Below, one piece after another: positions 25,961 through 34,679 of a DNA stretch of 64,000 nucleotides (its first letter is position 1; the number at the start of each line of letters is the position of its first letter). The DNA is from Nonomuraea gerenzanensis (GTDB lineage Bacteria > Actinomycetota > Actinomycetes > Streptosporangiales > Streptosporangiaceae): assembly GCF_020215645.1 (NCBI RefSeq), contig NZ_CP084058.1, forward strand, positions 7,006,001-7,070,000, given 5' to 3'. The notes beneath the pieces were generated by a model that saw only the letters and a list, made by a program, of their open reading frames with translations, was not told the DNA's origin and made no database searches. Position numbers and translations under genes: made by a program.

Positions 25961-26617
25961 TCACCCGGCCGGGCGGCGGTAGGCGCCGTGCCACCAGATG
26001 CGGCCGAGCTCGCGGGCGAAGGAGGCGTCGCCGCTGCCGTCGTCGACGCTGATGTGGCGGGCGATGGCCTGCGCGCCGCCCCAGACGATGATCCGGCTCG
26101 CGGCCGCGGCGTCCAGGTCGGCGGGCGTCGTTCCGGCCTTCTGCTCGGCCAGCAGGGTGCCGAGCACGTGCTCGTCGAAGCCCTCCAGGTCGGCGGTGTA
26201 GAAGTCGCTGACGTCGGGGTCGTAGGCCGCCACCTCGCGGACGGCGGCGATCACCGGCCAGTGGGCGCGGTGCATGGTGATCACCTCCGCGAAGAACCGG
26301 GCGTACCGGTCGGCTCCGTCCTCCCCCGCGCCCGGGTCCCACTGCCGCGCCATCTCCAGGAGCGACGCGTGCAGGCGGCGGGCCAGGCGCACCAGGAGTT
26401 CCGACTTGCCCCGGAAATGCGCGTAGAACGTCGCCCGTGACACGCCGGCCTCGCCGATGATGCGCTGGACGCTGATCTCCGTGAAGGGCTCACCCCTGCC
26501 GAGCAGCCGTTCCACGGCCGACAGCAACTGGGCCTCGCTGGCGGCCGAGCGCATGGCCTGGTTGCTGGGCTGGTTGCCGGCCTGGTTGCCGGCCTGGCGC
26601 CGAGTAACAGAACGCAT
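25961..26617 (-). CDS. TetR/AcrR family transcriptional regulator
   Basis: A 218-residue TetR regulator. After an odd N-terminus with NQ-rich repeats (RRQAGNQAGNQPSNQAM, encoded by a short tandem repeat), the helix-turn-helix reads ISVQRIIGEAGVSRATFYAHF. The C-terminal domain is unassigned. ATG at 26617 with GGAAG upstream; a GTG two codons earlier is also possible. It lies 63 bases downstream of the hydrolase gene and probably shares its transcript, controlled by the TetR-like dyad near 27512. Confidence 0.88.
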   Translation of the reverse strand: MRSVTRRQAGNQAGNQPSNQAMRSAASEAQLLSAVERLLGRGEPFTEISVQRIIGEAGVSRATFYAHFRGKSELLVRLARRLHASLLEMARQWDPGAGEDGADRYARFFAEVITMHRAHWPVIAAVREVAAYDPDVSDFYTADLEGFDEHVLGTLLAEQKAGTTPADLDAAAASRIIVWGGAQAIARHISVDDGSGDASFARELGRIWWHGAYRRPAG

Positions 26618-26680
26618 GAGCACCTTCCGGTCGTCACGGTCGAGCAGGTCAGGTCGCGCGGGGCGCGGCTGACAGGAAAC

Positions 26681-27412
26681 CTACGCCGTTCCGGCGGCCT
26701 GGGTGTTCGTCGCGATCTCCACCAGGACCTTCGCGAACTCCTCGGGGTGGGAGTAGAACGGCGCGTGGTGGCCGGGCACGCGGTACACCGTGTCGGCCCG
26801 CTTGGCCATGCTCTCGGCGATCGTGCCGGTGAGGGACACGTCGGCGTCAGGGATGACGTAGCTGTTGGGGACGGTCTTCCAGCCCGCCCGCGTCACCGTC
26901 TCGTAGTCGGCACGCACCGTCTGCGGGACGAGCCGCGCGGACGCCTCGGCCGTCTCCGGGTTCGCGGGGTCGCCGTCGTAGAAGGCGGCGGGCAGGTTCA
27001 GGTCGGGGTTCTCCGGCGGACGTAGCCCGGCGAGCGAGTCGGGGGCGGACAGGCCGTGGGTCTGGAACATGCCCTCGCCGACGTCGAGCATGTAGGCCGC
27101 GACGTACACGGCGTGCACGACGTTGGAGGCGTCGGCGATCGCCTCGGTGACAGGCACGCCGGCGTACGAGTGCGCGACCACGATCACGGGGCCGTCCATC
27201 TCGTTCAGGGTCTGCTTGATGATCCGGGCGTCGTCGTACATGCCCGGCAGGGGCTCGGAGGCCGACGGGTCGGTCACCGCGCTGGCCAGGGTCACCGTGC
27301 GGGCGGCCCAGCCGCCGGCGGCGAGGACCGCTCGCAGCCGGTCCCACACCCACGGCCCGTGGTGGCCTCCCGGCACCAGCAGAAACGTCGGACGTTCCAC
27401 ACTCTCTCGCAC
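26681..27412 (-). CDS. Alpha/beta fold hydrolase
   Basis: A 243-residue hydrolase with the N-terminal FLLVPGGHHGPWVWDRL strand-loop, nucleophile elbow VVAHSYAGVPV (Ser in AHSYAG) and a C-terminal GHHAPFYSHPEEFA carrying the catalytic His. It resembles the methylesterase/hydroxynitrile-lyase-like group; substrate unknown. GTG start at 27412 with GAGGAG five bases upstream. First gene of an operon with the TetR regulator; a 29-bp dyad lies upstream. Confidence 0.87.
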   Translation of the reverse strand: MRESVERPTFLLVPGGHHGPWVWDRLRAVLAAGGWAARTVTLASAVTDPSASEPLPGMYDDARIIKQTLNEMDGPVIVVAHSYAGVPVTEAIADASNVVHAVYVAAYMLDVGEGMFQTHGLSAPDSLAGLRPPENPDLNLPAAFYDGDPANPETAEASARLVPQTVRADYETVTRAGWKTVPNSYVIPDADVSLTGTIAESMAKRADTVYRVPGHHAPFYSHPEEFAKVLVEIATNTQAAGTA

Positions 27413-27497
27413 AGCATCTCCTCATGCCACGGGCGGCCCCTCGCGGGCCGCGCCGGGCACGGGGCAACCGCCTGACCGGACCCCCGTGCCTTCCGGC

Positions 27498-27526
27498 AAG
27501 TGACCATACATCATGTCTAGTCACAT
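27498..27526 (-). promoter_or_regulatory. Dyad operator for the hydrolase-TetR operon
   Basis: A 14-base arm (27498-27511, AAGTGACCATACAT) is mirrored around C27512 by 27513-27526 with 11 of 14 positions complementary, including TGAC...GTCA and ACAT-C-ATGT. Size and symmetry fit a TetR operator, and the TetR gene is the second gene of the operon it would control. Confidence 0.55.
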
Positions 27527-28042
27527 TGTTCAGGCATGTGGTGAGTTCAGGGCAAGAGCAGGCCGCGAGTACCGCGGTAGCTGATCTCGACGTCCCTGGG
27601 GGCGGAGCCCTCCCTCCGCGTGCGGGCGCGCGCGAGACCGTGCACATGCACGATTGGGAGAGCGAGCGCGGGCAGAGCGTGGAGGGGCGTGCTCGCCGGC
27701 GTCCGGTGGGAGGCCAGGCGCGCCGGGCGCTGGAGCACGGTGTCGAACGCGAGGGCGAGGCGCACACCATCCCGGTCGGCGACGCCGAACGCAAGGGGCG
27801 GCACGGAGCAGGCCGGCGGGTGGTGGCGGCCTGCTTCGGATGAGGCCGCCGAAGTGAGCGCGTCGGGTGAGGTGGGGCCGAACGATGGCCGGAATGGCGG
27901 GGAAATATCGGGATAAACCAGGGCCACTTTAGTGCCCTCGGTCACAACCTCCTCAACGACAGGCTCGTACGGTGCGGGAGAGGCGTCGACATCATCGCGG
28001 CCATCCGGCCGGACAAGCAGACAACCGGGGAACGGGGTAGAG
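27527..28042. other. Intergenic region before a small exported protein
   Basis: About 515 bases. Long frames exist on both strands but they are Arg/Gly/Ala-rich, lack ribosome-binding sites and match nothing. I see no gene, only the upstream region of the small exported protein. Confidence 0.45.
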
Positions 28043-28270
28043 ATGATCAGGAAGCTCGTGACCGCCACGACGACGGCGGGTCTGCTGGCCACGGCCATGG
28101 TGACGTTCGGCGGGACGGCGGCAGGGGCGGCTTCGTGCACGGGGAGTTGCATTGAGAAGTCTGCGGCGGCGGCGCCGAGCGTGGCGCGGCAGTTCCCCTG
28201 GGAGGCATCCGGTGCCCCCATCTCGCCGGACGGCGGGTACCAGCCTGACGGCGGTTATCACAATGACTGA
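28043..28270 (+). CDS. Small secreted protein
   Basis: A 75-residue protein with a clear Sec signal peptide (MIRKLVTATTTAGLLATAM then VTFGGTAAGAA), leaving a mature peptide of about 45 residues. The mature part starts SCTGSCIEK, with a C-x3-C pair, and ends in a YQPDGGY-like repeat (SPDGGYQPDGGYHND). GGGGTAGAG precedes the ATG. It resembles no family I know; it may be a small extracellular or wall-bound peptide. Confidence 0.55.
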   Translation: MIRKLVTATTTAGLLATAMVTFGGTAAGAASCTGSCIEKSAAAAPSVARQFPWEASGAPISPDGGYQPDGGYHND

Positions 28271-28824
28271 CGCCCACGGGGGCGAAGGAGCCAGGCGTGG
28301 CGGCCGAACCTTGCGGAGTTGAGGTGCTTGTCGTTGAGCGGCCGTCAGGGTAGCAGAGCCAGGTAGCGGCGCCGCTGCCTGGCGAAGTGCGGAGGGCTTG
28401 AGCGCTCCTGACAGCGGACCGGGTAACCCGCACACTGAGGAGCACGACGAGCAAGCCGGACTCCAAAGTCGTGCTGCACAGATGTCCGGAGTCCCCTGCA
28501 CGCAGCGGTGGGCGTCAGTTGGATTGACGGTGGGCTGTCGATGGCTTCAGGCACATGGCCGCAGAGCTGTGGGGCGCCTTCGGCCTTGTGGTCACGCTCC
28601 CAGAGGCATGTGTCGCGCTCGGTTCGCCCGTACCACCGGGGCAGGCTGGCCGAGTGGCGTGCCCGGCCCTGGCCGAGGACCTGACCGTCGGCCCGCGCAA
28701 GGCCGGGCAGCGCCACGCCGTGCCCGCCTGGACTCGCATCTGGCCTGGCGTAGGCCCGACAGGGTTGGCGACAACGACTCCCTGTCCAATCCTGAAATCC
28801 GTCCGGCCCCATCGGCACCGTCGT
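28271..28824. other. Intergenic region, no supported gene
   Basis: About 550 bases between the small exported protein and the convergent PASTA protein gene. Minus-strand frames such as RTERDTCLWERDHKAEG have some protein-like character but no intact start, family or ribosome-binding site. Possibly remains of a mobile-element gene. Confidence 0.4.
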
Positions 28825-29709
28825 TCACTTGATCGCGCGGATACCCTCCGCGATCTTCTTCAGCTCGCTCAAGCCATCGATCTCCTTGGCGTACCCGGGG
28901 CCGATGAATACCTTGACGGCCACGTCGTCACGGAGCTTCCAGGTGATCGTGGGCGTGCTCGGCCCGCCGGCGGCGCCGGAATCACCGTCCTTGGACAGCC
29001 GCGCCGGCCTGCCGCCGATGTCCATGATCTCGACCTGCGATTCAGGCATGAAGTTGTACAGAGCATCCGCGGACGTGCCATGGGCCACGATCACCTGGAC
29101 GGAATATTCACCCTCGGGAGCCCCCGGCTTCTGGTAGCTGGTGGTGTAGCTCTCGCCGGCACCGATCACATCGTCGTTCGACCATTTGCCCCATTCGAGA
29201 CCCGCGGGCAGGTAGGTGAGCCGGATGCCGCCGAACTCCCGCCCGTCGCCGAGGTCTCCCAGCGCCTGCGGCCTCGGCGCGGACGGGAGTTGGGCGAGCT
29301 TGATCGGGCTGCCCCATGCGACGACCGTACCGGCGGCGGGCTCCTGCCTGATCACCTTGCCGTTGTGCACCTCCCTCCCGGACAGCACGGCCTTCAGCCC
29401 GGCGTCGCGGAGCGCCTGCACCGCCTCGGTGGTGCGCCGGCCCGTCACGTCGGGCACCGTCACGTTGTCGCGTATCACGACGCGGTCCTGGCCGGTGGCG
29501 GTCTTGGAGGTGTTCGCGGGTTCGCCGAAGTTCACCATCGCTGGCAGGGCCACGGCCACGGCCGCCGTGACAAGTGCCGCCCCCGCCACGCGGAGCCTGA
29601 TCACGTGCGCGCGATGCCTGCGGCGTACGGTGCTGCCCAGGCTCGGCGCGGCCTCAACGCCGGAGACATGCGCCGCCATGGCGTTCGCGAGGTCGTCCTC
29701 GATCGTCAT
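28825..29709 (-). CDS. Membrane protein with PASTA domain, partner of SigE-type sigma factor
   Basis: A 294-residue single-pass protein. A cytoplasmic N-terminus (MTIEDDLANAMAAHVSG) leads to a transmembrane helix (VIRLRVAGAALVTAAVAVAL), then a PASTA domain (VTVPDVTGRRTTEAVQALRD, VIRQEPAAGTVVAWGSPI) and a C-terminal domain of unknown type. PASTA domains bind muropeptides or beta-lactams and normally occur in Ser/Thr kinases and penicillin-binding proteins. The ATG overlaps the stop of the sigma gene (ATGA), the usual position of an anti-sigma factor. I infer an anti-sigma-like sensor, but no canonical anti-sigma or zinc motif is visible. Confidence 0.8.
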   Translation of the reverse strand: MTIEDDLANAMAAHVSGVEAAPSLGSTVRRRHRAHVIRLRVAGAALVTAAVAVALPAMVNFGEPANTSKTATGQDRVVIRDNVTVPDVTGRRTTEAVQALRDAGLKAVLSGREVHNGKVIRQEPAAGTVVAWGSPIKLAQLPSAPRPQALGDLGDGREFGGIRLTYLPAGLEWGKWSNDDVIGAGESYTTSYQKPGAPEGEYSVQVIVAHGTSADALYNFMPESQVEIMDIGGRPARLSKDGDSGAAGGPSTPTITWKLRDDVAVKVFIGPGYAKEIDGLSELKKIAEGIRAIK

Positions 29710-30206
29710 CTGGTCACTTCCTTTGCGACATCCATGCTTTCGCGGATTTTGGCGAGCCCACGCGCCGCCTGACTCTTGACCGTCCCCACCGAGCAGCCGA
29801 GCATGGCCGCGGTGGCCTGCTCCGACTGGTCCTCCCAATAGCGCAGCACGAGCACGGCCCGCATCCTGGGCGGCAGCCTGCGCAACTCACCGATGAGCGT
29901 GTCGCGCAGATCGAGGTCGGGAGAGTCGGCGGGGGTCTCAGGCGGCCGGGCGAACATGATCTCCTGGACCACCTTGCGTCGCCGAGCCCTGCTGATCGCC
30001 GCGTTCACGATGACCTTCTTCGCGTACGCCTCGGGGTTGCTGTGCCTGATACGGGGCCAGTTCCGGTAGACCCTCTCCAGCGCGTGCTGGACCAGATCCT
30101 CGGCGTCGTGCCGCGTCGCCCCGCACACCAGGATCGCCGTACGCAGCAACGAGGTGCTCCTGGCGGCGAGGAACTCGTCGAAGGCCGCTTCGTCATCGTC
30201 TGTCAT
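29706..30206 (-). CDS. SigE-family ECF RNA polymerase sigma factor
   Basis: A 166-residue ECF sigma factor. Region 2 lies at about residues 10-75 (CGATRHDAEDLVQHALERVY, NPEAYAKKVIVNAA) and region 4 at about 105-160 (LPPRMRAVLVLRYWEDQSEQ, LGCSVGTVKSQAARGLAKI). It redirects RNA polymerase to a small regulon. ATG at 30206. It is followed, with a 4-bp ATGA overlap, by the gene of a membrane protein with an external PASTA domain, suggesting envelope signalling. Confidence 0.92.
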   Translation of the reverse strand: MTDDDEAAFDEFLAARSTSLLRTAILVCGATRHDAEDLVQHALERVYRNWPRIRHSNPEAYAKKVIVNAAISRARRRKVVQEIMFARPPETPADSPDLDLRDTLIGELRRLPPRMRAVLVLRYWEDQSEQATAAMLGCSVGTVKSQAARGLAKIRESMDVAKEVTR

Positions 30207-30532
30207 CAGTGAGGATCCCCTTTCGCACTCCCCAACGCGCGAACCCGTCCAGAGGTTGAGTGCCTGTCTCGAGCGACAAGAGGACGGCACGTCCCCTGCG
30301 CCAGGTCACGGATGCGAGAGACACGCCACCGGATCGAATCCGGACTCGAGCTACTCCTCACACGGTCGTCTCGGACCTGAACCAAGTGAGCGGCTCAGGT
30401 CTCGGATCTGGAAGGCCCAGCGTGAGCGCGGCCGCTGCGTTCACCGGGCCGAGAACCTCCAGGGATCATCTACTCATCCGCCCGAAACGCCCCCGGTGTG
30501 CGAAGCAGAGGACGTCGACAAGAAACGTGTCA

Positions 30533-31646
30533 GTGCGCCATGGAAAGCGCTGTTTGTCCGAATGGAGGTGGAAGACCACCATCGCCCGGCTGTCGTAGCG
30601 GCGGGGTGAAGCAGGAGGCAGCCTGAGCCGGGGATCACCGGGAGGGTGGGAGCAGCCTCGACGAAGTCGGGTCGGTCCAGCACTGCCGGATGGGCCGGGC
30701 CCGGTGAGCGAGACGGGAAGGTACACGCGAGGAACCGGTGTCTTACGCCTCTTGAATTCTTGCCAGCTCCAACCCGGTGGATGTGGGCTGGTCAGCGGTG
30801 CGTACTCGCTCCTCATTACGGGCGAGGAACTTCTGGTCGGGTATTGGCAGCCTGGGCTGGGAGGTCACGGTGAAGGACTACGGCGTGGCCGTGGTGAGGC
30901 CGCAGGGGTGGAGCCGGGTGCCTGACCCGTTGATCGGACAGCAGTGAACATGGGAACCGTTCGGGTTCGTTCTCCTGCTGCTTGCCTTTCCAGGCGGGCG
31001 GCGGGAGATAGGTGTGATGCCCGCCGAAGGCCCGAGCGGGGCGGAGCCGCCGTAGTACTCGGAGCCGGGGAGAGCCCGGCACGTGGGGAAGGGCGGCAGC
31101 GTGTCAGCCAAGGAGAAGAGTGCAATGTCCGAAGATGCGCCGGTGAATGCCGGCGCCGTGAGGTGGCCGGATGCTGAGTCGGCTTACCTGGCGGTACGGA
31201 GGATGCAGATCAAGTTGCACCGGTGGGCGGTCGAAGACCCTGACCGCCGGTTTGGTGACCTGTTCAACCTCGTCTATGACCCGGCGTTTCTGATGCATGC
31301 GTGGGAACGCGTGTCCACCAACACCGGAGGACGAACTCCGGGAGTCGATCGGGTCACAGCCTTCCAGATCGAGACCCGGATCGGGGTTGAGGCTTTCCTG
31401 GCGCAGATTCGCACCTCGCTGAAGTCGGGCGAGTTCGAACCTGCTGAGGTGCGGCAGGTGATGATTCCCAAGGCGGGCGGCAAGTTGCGCAAGCTGGGCA
31501 TCCCCGCCATCGCCGACCGAGTGGTCCAGACCAGCCTCAAGGCGGTGCTGGAACCCATCTTCGAGGCGGACTTTCTGCCGTCCTCATATGGGTTTCGCCC
31601 CAACCGGCGAGCACACGACGCCGTCGCCGAGATCCACCATCTGTAA
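30533..31646 (+). mobile_element. Group II intron, 5' part only
   Basis: The segment opens with GTGCGCC, the group II 5' splice consensus (GUGYG), followed by about 550 bases of non-coding structured sequence of the kind that forms ribozyme domains I-III (for example CCGAATGGAGGTGGAAGACC), then an intron-encoded reverse transcriptase. The reverse transcriptase stops early and no domains V-VI are visible, so the intron is truncated at its 3' side and cannot splice or move. Confidence 0.7.
31125..31646 (+). pseudogene. Group II intron reverse transcriptase, truncated
   Basis: A 173-residue N-terminal part of a group II intron reverse transcriptase/maturase: STNTGGRTPGVDRVT, then VRQVMIPKAGGKLRKLGIPA and SSYGFRPNRRAHDAVAEIHH (RT0-RT2 motifs). 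The frame ends at a stop right after this, before the catalytic YADD box, maturase and endonuclease domains. ATG at 31125 follows AAGGAG. Confidence 0.8.
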
Positions 31647-31767
31647 CCCGTCCCTGGCCGGCGTCTATCGCGTGCTGGGCCAGGAGGGCCAGAGCTGACG
31701 CGCCGAGTCCGGCAGGCCAGGAAGGTCCTGGAACAGAACGGCCTGCCGCCCGGCCTCACGACCCGTC

Positions 31768-32859
31768 TCAATCGCACATCAGATGGTCCATCGCGTCGTT
31801 GATCAGCTTCTCGATCGGAAGCGCGTTCTCGTTCGGCTGCCACAACGTGGTGAACAGGACCATCCCTCGACGCCCGTCCTCGGTGAACCCACTGTGAGCG
31901 GTGTGGCCCGGCGTGTTTCCGGCGTGACCCCAGTACGTGCCACCCGAGGATGGGAACTGACCGATGCCCAGCCCGTAGCGCGCGCCGGGCCAGATGAGAT
32001 CCCATTCGGCGGCGGGGACGGTCTGTTTCATCGCGGCGAGCTGCGCGGGCTGGAGGAGCTCGCCGCCGAGCAGGGCCTGCCAGAACCGCACGAGGTCGGC
32101 TGCCGTGGTGATGAGGTCGCCGGCGGCATCGCACGGGGTGAGGTTCATCTCCGTGGTCTCCACGGGTTCGGCGCTGTCGGGGAACTCGGTGTAGCCCTTC
32201 GGATGCGGGTCAGGAAGCCGCGGATCGTCGCCGGGCGCGAAGGTGTGGTCCAGGCCGAGGGGCCGGATGATCCGGTTCGTCACCTCCTGTGCTCGCGAGT
32301 TTCCGGTGACCTTCTCGATGATCATCCCGGCGAGGACGTAGTTGGTGTTGGTGTAGCTCCAGCGCTGATCGCCCGGTTCGGGCAGCCACTTCGGTTCATG
32401 CCGCATGGCGATGGCCACGAGTTCTTCGGAGGTGTAGGAGTCGTAGCGATGCTCCAGGAAATCGTTCGCCGTGAAGATCGGAACGTCGTAGATGTATTCC
32501 GCGAGCCCGCTGGTCTGCTGGAGCAGCCGCCTGACGGTGATCTTGGTGCCGTCGTTGCCGTTGCCGCGGACCACGCCGGGCAGCCAGTCCTCGACGGTGT
32601 CGTCGAGGCTGAGCCGGCCCTCGCCCACGAGCTGGAGCACGAGCGTGGCGGTGAACGTCTTGGTGGTGCTGCCCATCCGGAAGTGGCTGCCGTGGGCGAT
32701 CGGCACATCCGAGGTGCGATCGGCCGAGCCGTAGCCGACGGTGAGCAGTTCCCGGCCGGTGTGTGCCGCGGCGAGCAGCCCGGGGACCCCCTTGGCGTGG
32801 ATGGCCTTCAGGTCGGTCTCCAGCGTCGATCGGTCGTATGTCTGAGGTGAGTTCGTCAT
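31768..32859 (-). CDS. Serine beta-lactamase/D-Ala-D-Ala carboxypeptidase-like hydrolase
   Basis: A 363-residue class C beta-lactamase-family serine hydrolase. The SxxK motif is S64-T-T-K67 (MGSTTKTF), YxN is Y169-T-N171 (SYTNTNY), and HAG (WGHAGNTPG) stands in the KTG position. No signal peptide is evident (MTNSPQTYDRSTLE), which suggests a cytoplasmic esterase or peptidase rather than true penicillin resistance. The ATG at 32859 lies 35 bases after the MerR stop and downstream of a MerR-type dyad. Confidence 0.88.
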   Translation of the reverse strand: MTNSPQTYDRSTLETDLKAIHAKGVPGLLAAAHTGRELLTVGYGSADRTSDVPIAHGSHFRMGSTTKTFTATLVLQLVGEGRLSLDDTVEDWLPGVVRGNGNDGTKITVRRLLQQTSGLAEYIYDVPIFTANDFLEHRYDSYTSEELVAIAMRHEPKWLPEPGDQRWSYTNTNYVLAGMIIEKVTGNSRAQEVTNRIIRPLGLDHTFAPGDDPRLPDPHPKGYTEFPDSAEPVETTEMNLTPCDAAGDLITTAADLVRFWQALLGGELLQPAQLAAMKQTVPAAEWDLIWPGARYGLGIGQFPSSGGTYWGHAGNTPGHTAHSGFTEDGRRGMVLFTTLWQPNENALPIEKLINDAMDHLMCD

Positions 32860-32873
32860 GGATCCGATGCTGG

Positions 32874-32898
32874 GCCCCTGACGCAGGGTCAAGGTCAA
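32874..32898 (-). promoter_or_regulatory. MerR-type promoter/operator between regulator and hydrolase
   Basis: In the 35-base gap the minus strand reads a doubled TTGACC (32898-32887) followed by the dyad CCCTG-CGT-CAGGG. MerR regulators bind such dyads between stretched -35 and -10 elements. I cannot assign the -10 with confidence; CAGCAT and TCGGAT are candidates. Confidence 0.5.
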
Positions 32899-33620
32899 GC
32901 CTTTGTGCGCTGCCGGTCTCGAAGGAGCGTGTAGAGCCTCTGGATACCCGGTGATGAGCTGTCGATCAGACCGTCGATCAGGGCGGTGGCCGCCGGCTGG
33001 TCCTCACTGGCGGCTGGGCCGGAGCGGGAGATCCAGGTCATGATGCGATCGGCGAGCCGCGGAAGCCGGGGGTCACTCGGCGGCCAGTCGAAGGCTTCGT
33101 CCAGGGCGAGGTAGATGCCCTGGGACCCGGGGTCGGCGAGGACCTCCTTCTTCGTCCTCACCCATGCGGACACCGACTGCGGTGACAGCGCCGTCAGCAG
33201 GATCCAGACGTCACGCTCGACGTGTACCTGTCGTTCACTGATGCCGATGCCGCGCAGCACATCGAGGAGCTCGATGACGTCGGCGGGCAGAAAAGCCCGG
33301 TCTCCGGCGGCGAGCCTGGTGATCCGGCGGCGGTGCTCGGTGAGCTCACTGATCTTCCGCAGCAGGGACGCGTCGATCTCGGTGACGGCCTCGGCGAACT
33401 CCGCGGGAGCCGCGCCGATCAACTCCTCGACGCGGGCGAGGGGGACACCGGCGTCGGCGAGCGTTCTGATCTTGATGAGGTCGACGACGGCCTGCGCGTC
33501 GTACCTGCGATAGCCGGACTCGTCGCGGGCGGGCTCGGGCAGGAGGCCACGCTGGTGGTAGTGGCGTACAGCCCGAACCGTCACCCCGGCATGGGCGGCG
33601 AGCTGACCGATCGTGAGCAC
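32895..33620 (-). CDS. MerR family transcriptional regulator
   Basis: A 241-residue MerR regulator. The N-terminal winged helix is textbook: LTIGQLAAHAGVTVRAVRHY, GLLPEPARDESGYRRYD, and VDLIKIRTLADAGVPLARVE. A coiled-coil follows and then a C-terminal domain of about 130 residues of unknown ligand. GTG start at 33620 with GGGAGGG upstream. It lies directly upstream of, and probably regulates, the beta-lactamase-like gene. Confidence 0.9.
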   Translation of the reverse strand: MLTIGQLAAHAGVTVRAVRHYHQRGLLPEPARDESGYRRYDAQAVVDLIKIRTLADAGVPLARVEELIGAAPAEFAEAVTEIDASLLRKISELTEHRRRITRLAAGDRAFLPADVIELLDVLRGIGISERQVHVERDVWILLTALSPQSVSAWVRTKKEVLADPGSQGIYLALDEAFDWPPSDPRLPRLADRIMTWISRSGPAASEDQPAATALIDGLIDSSSPGIQRLYTLLRDRQRTKA

Positions 33621-33699
33621 GATCCCTCCCGGTCAGAGGCGTCGGGCGGCTGGATGGCGATCTTCGCACATCGCCCTCGATCCCGTCGAAGTGCTCCCA

Positions 33700-34222
33700 T
33701 GTGGCCGACAGGGCAGGGGCTGACGGCCCGTGCCGCGGCCGATGCCTTCCTCGACACCGTGGCCAACCCCAACTCCGTGAGCGCCTACGCCGCCCGCGTC
33801 GGCAAGACCGCGCTGCGGCTCGGCGAGCAGCGACCGCTCGCGGCGGTGGCCGATGACGAGATCGGCGAGGCCCTGGAGGCGCTGTGGGGCAAGGCGGCGG
33901 TCAACACCTGGAACGCCCGCCGCGCCGCCATACTGTCGTGGCTGGCCTGGTGCCGCGAGCACGGCCATGCCGCCCCCGCTGTGCCCGCCTGGGCCAGGCG
34001 GCTGGCCGCCCCCGACAGCCAGCCCCCTGCCCGCTCCAGCACCGCGATCGACCGGCTGATCACCCGCCGCGACGTCGGCGTCCGGGAGAAGCCCTCTACA
34101 GGCTCCTGTATGAGACGGCCGCCCGGGCTGAGGAAATCCTCACCCTCGACATCGAGGACCTGGAGCTGCCCACCCGCCAGGCACGGGTCAAGGCCAAGGG
34201 CGCCCGCGCCAGGACCCGCCGC
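33700..34222 (+). pseudogene. Tyrosine recombinase/integrase remnant 1
   Basis: The first frame encodes the SAM-like core-binding domain (AADAFLDTVANPNSVSAYAA, VNTWNARRAAILSWLAWCRE); after a frameshift near 34090 the catalytic domain begins ALYRLLYETAARAEEILTLD, with the Arg of box I, and then ELPTRQARVKAKGARART. The sequence is lost after that, so the catalytic His, second Arg and Tyr are absent. Confidence 0.75.
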
Positions 34223-34679
34223 TTAGGAAAGCACGAGCCTTGTGAGGACGGTCAGGTCGAAGGGCAGGCCGCTCGGCGCGCCTCCCGAGTGTCGTCGTAT
34301 CGCAGACGGAACTGTCCCCGCCCCGATGACACGCCATGAGGCCAGGCACGCGCTAACGGTCGCTTCAGCGCCGAAGCCGGATGACAGAAGTAGCGGTGAT
34401 TACAGAGAGCTACGTTGGGGCTGGTGACAGCTTCGGGAGCGGAGGGCCGGCATGTGAGCCAGGCCCAGGTTCGTGACATCGCGGTGAGCACGGCCAAGAT
34501 GTTGCGCTTGGTCTCCACGGACGTGCTGAGCTTGCGGCCGCCGGCGTGGGGCTGTGGACGGTGGTGCCGGAGAAGCCGCGGTCGATGTAGCTCCAGTCCT
34601 GGGGAGCTGCCGGGGAATTCCCGGCAGCCCTGCCTGATCTCCGGTGTAGCGATGTCGCCGGCCGCCCCGATCCGGTCGG
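34223..34679. other. Degraded sequence after integrase remnant
   Basis: About 455 bases. No frame on either strand has an intact start and a recognised family; a minus-strand stretch, STSVETKRNILAVLTAMSRT, may be a decayed coding piece. Probably island debris. Confidence 0.4.

Noticed and set aside
27547..28221. Minus-strand frame of 224 codons near the small exported protein
   Set aside because: Low-complexity, no start signal, and it overlaps a plus-strand gene with a signal peptide and ribosome-binding site.
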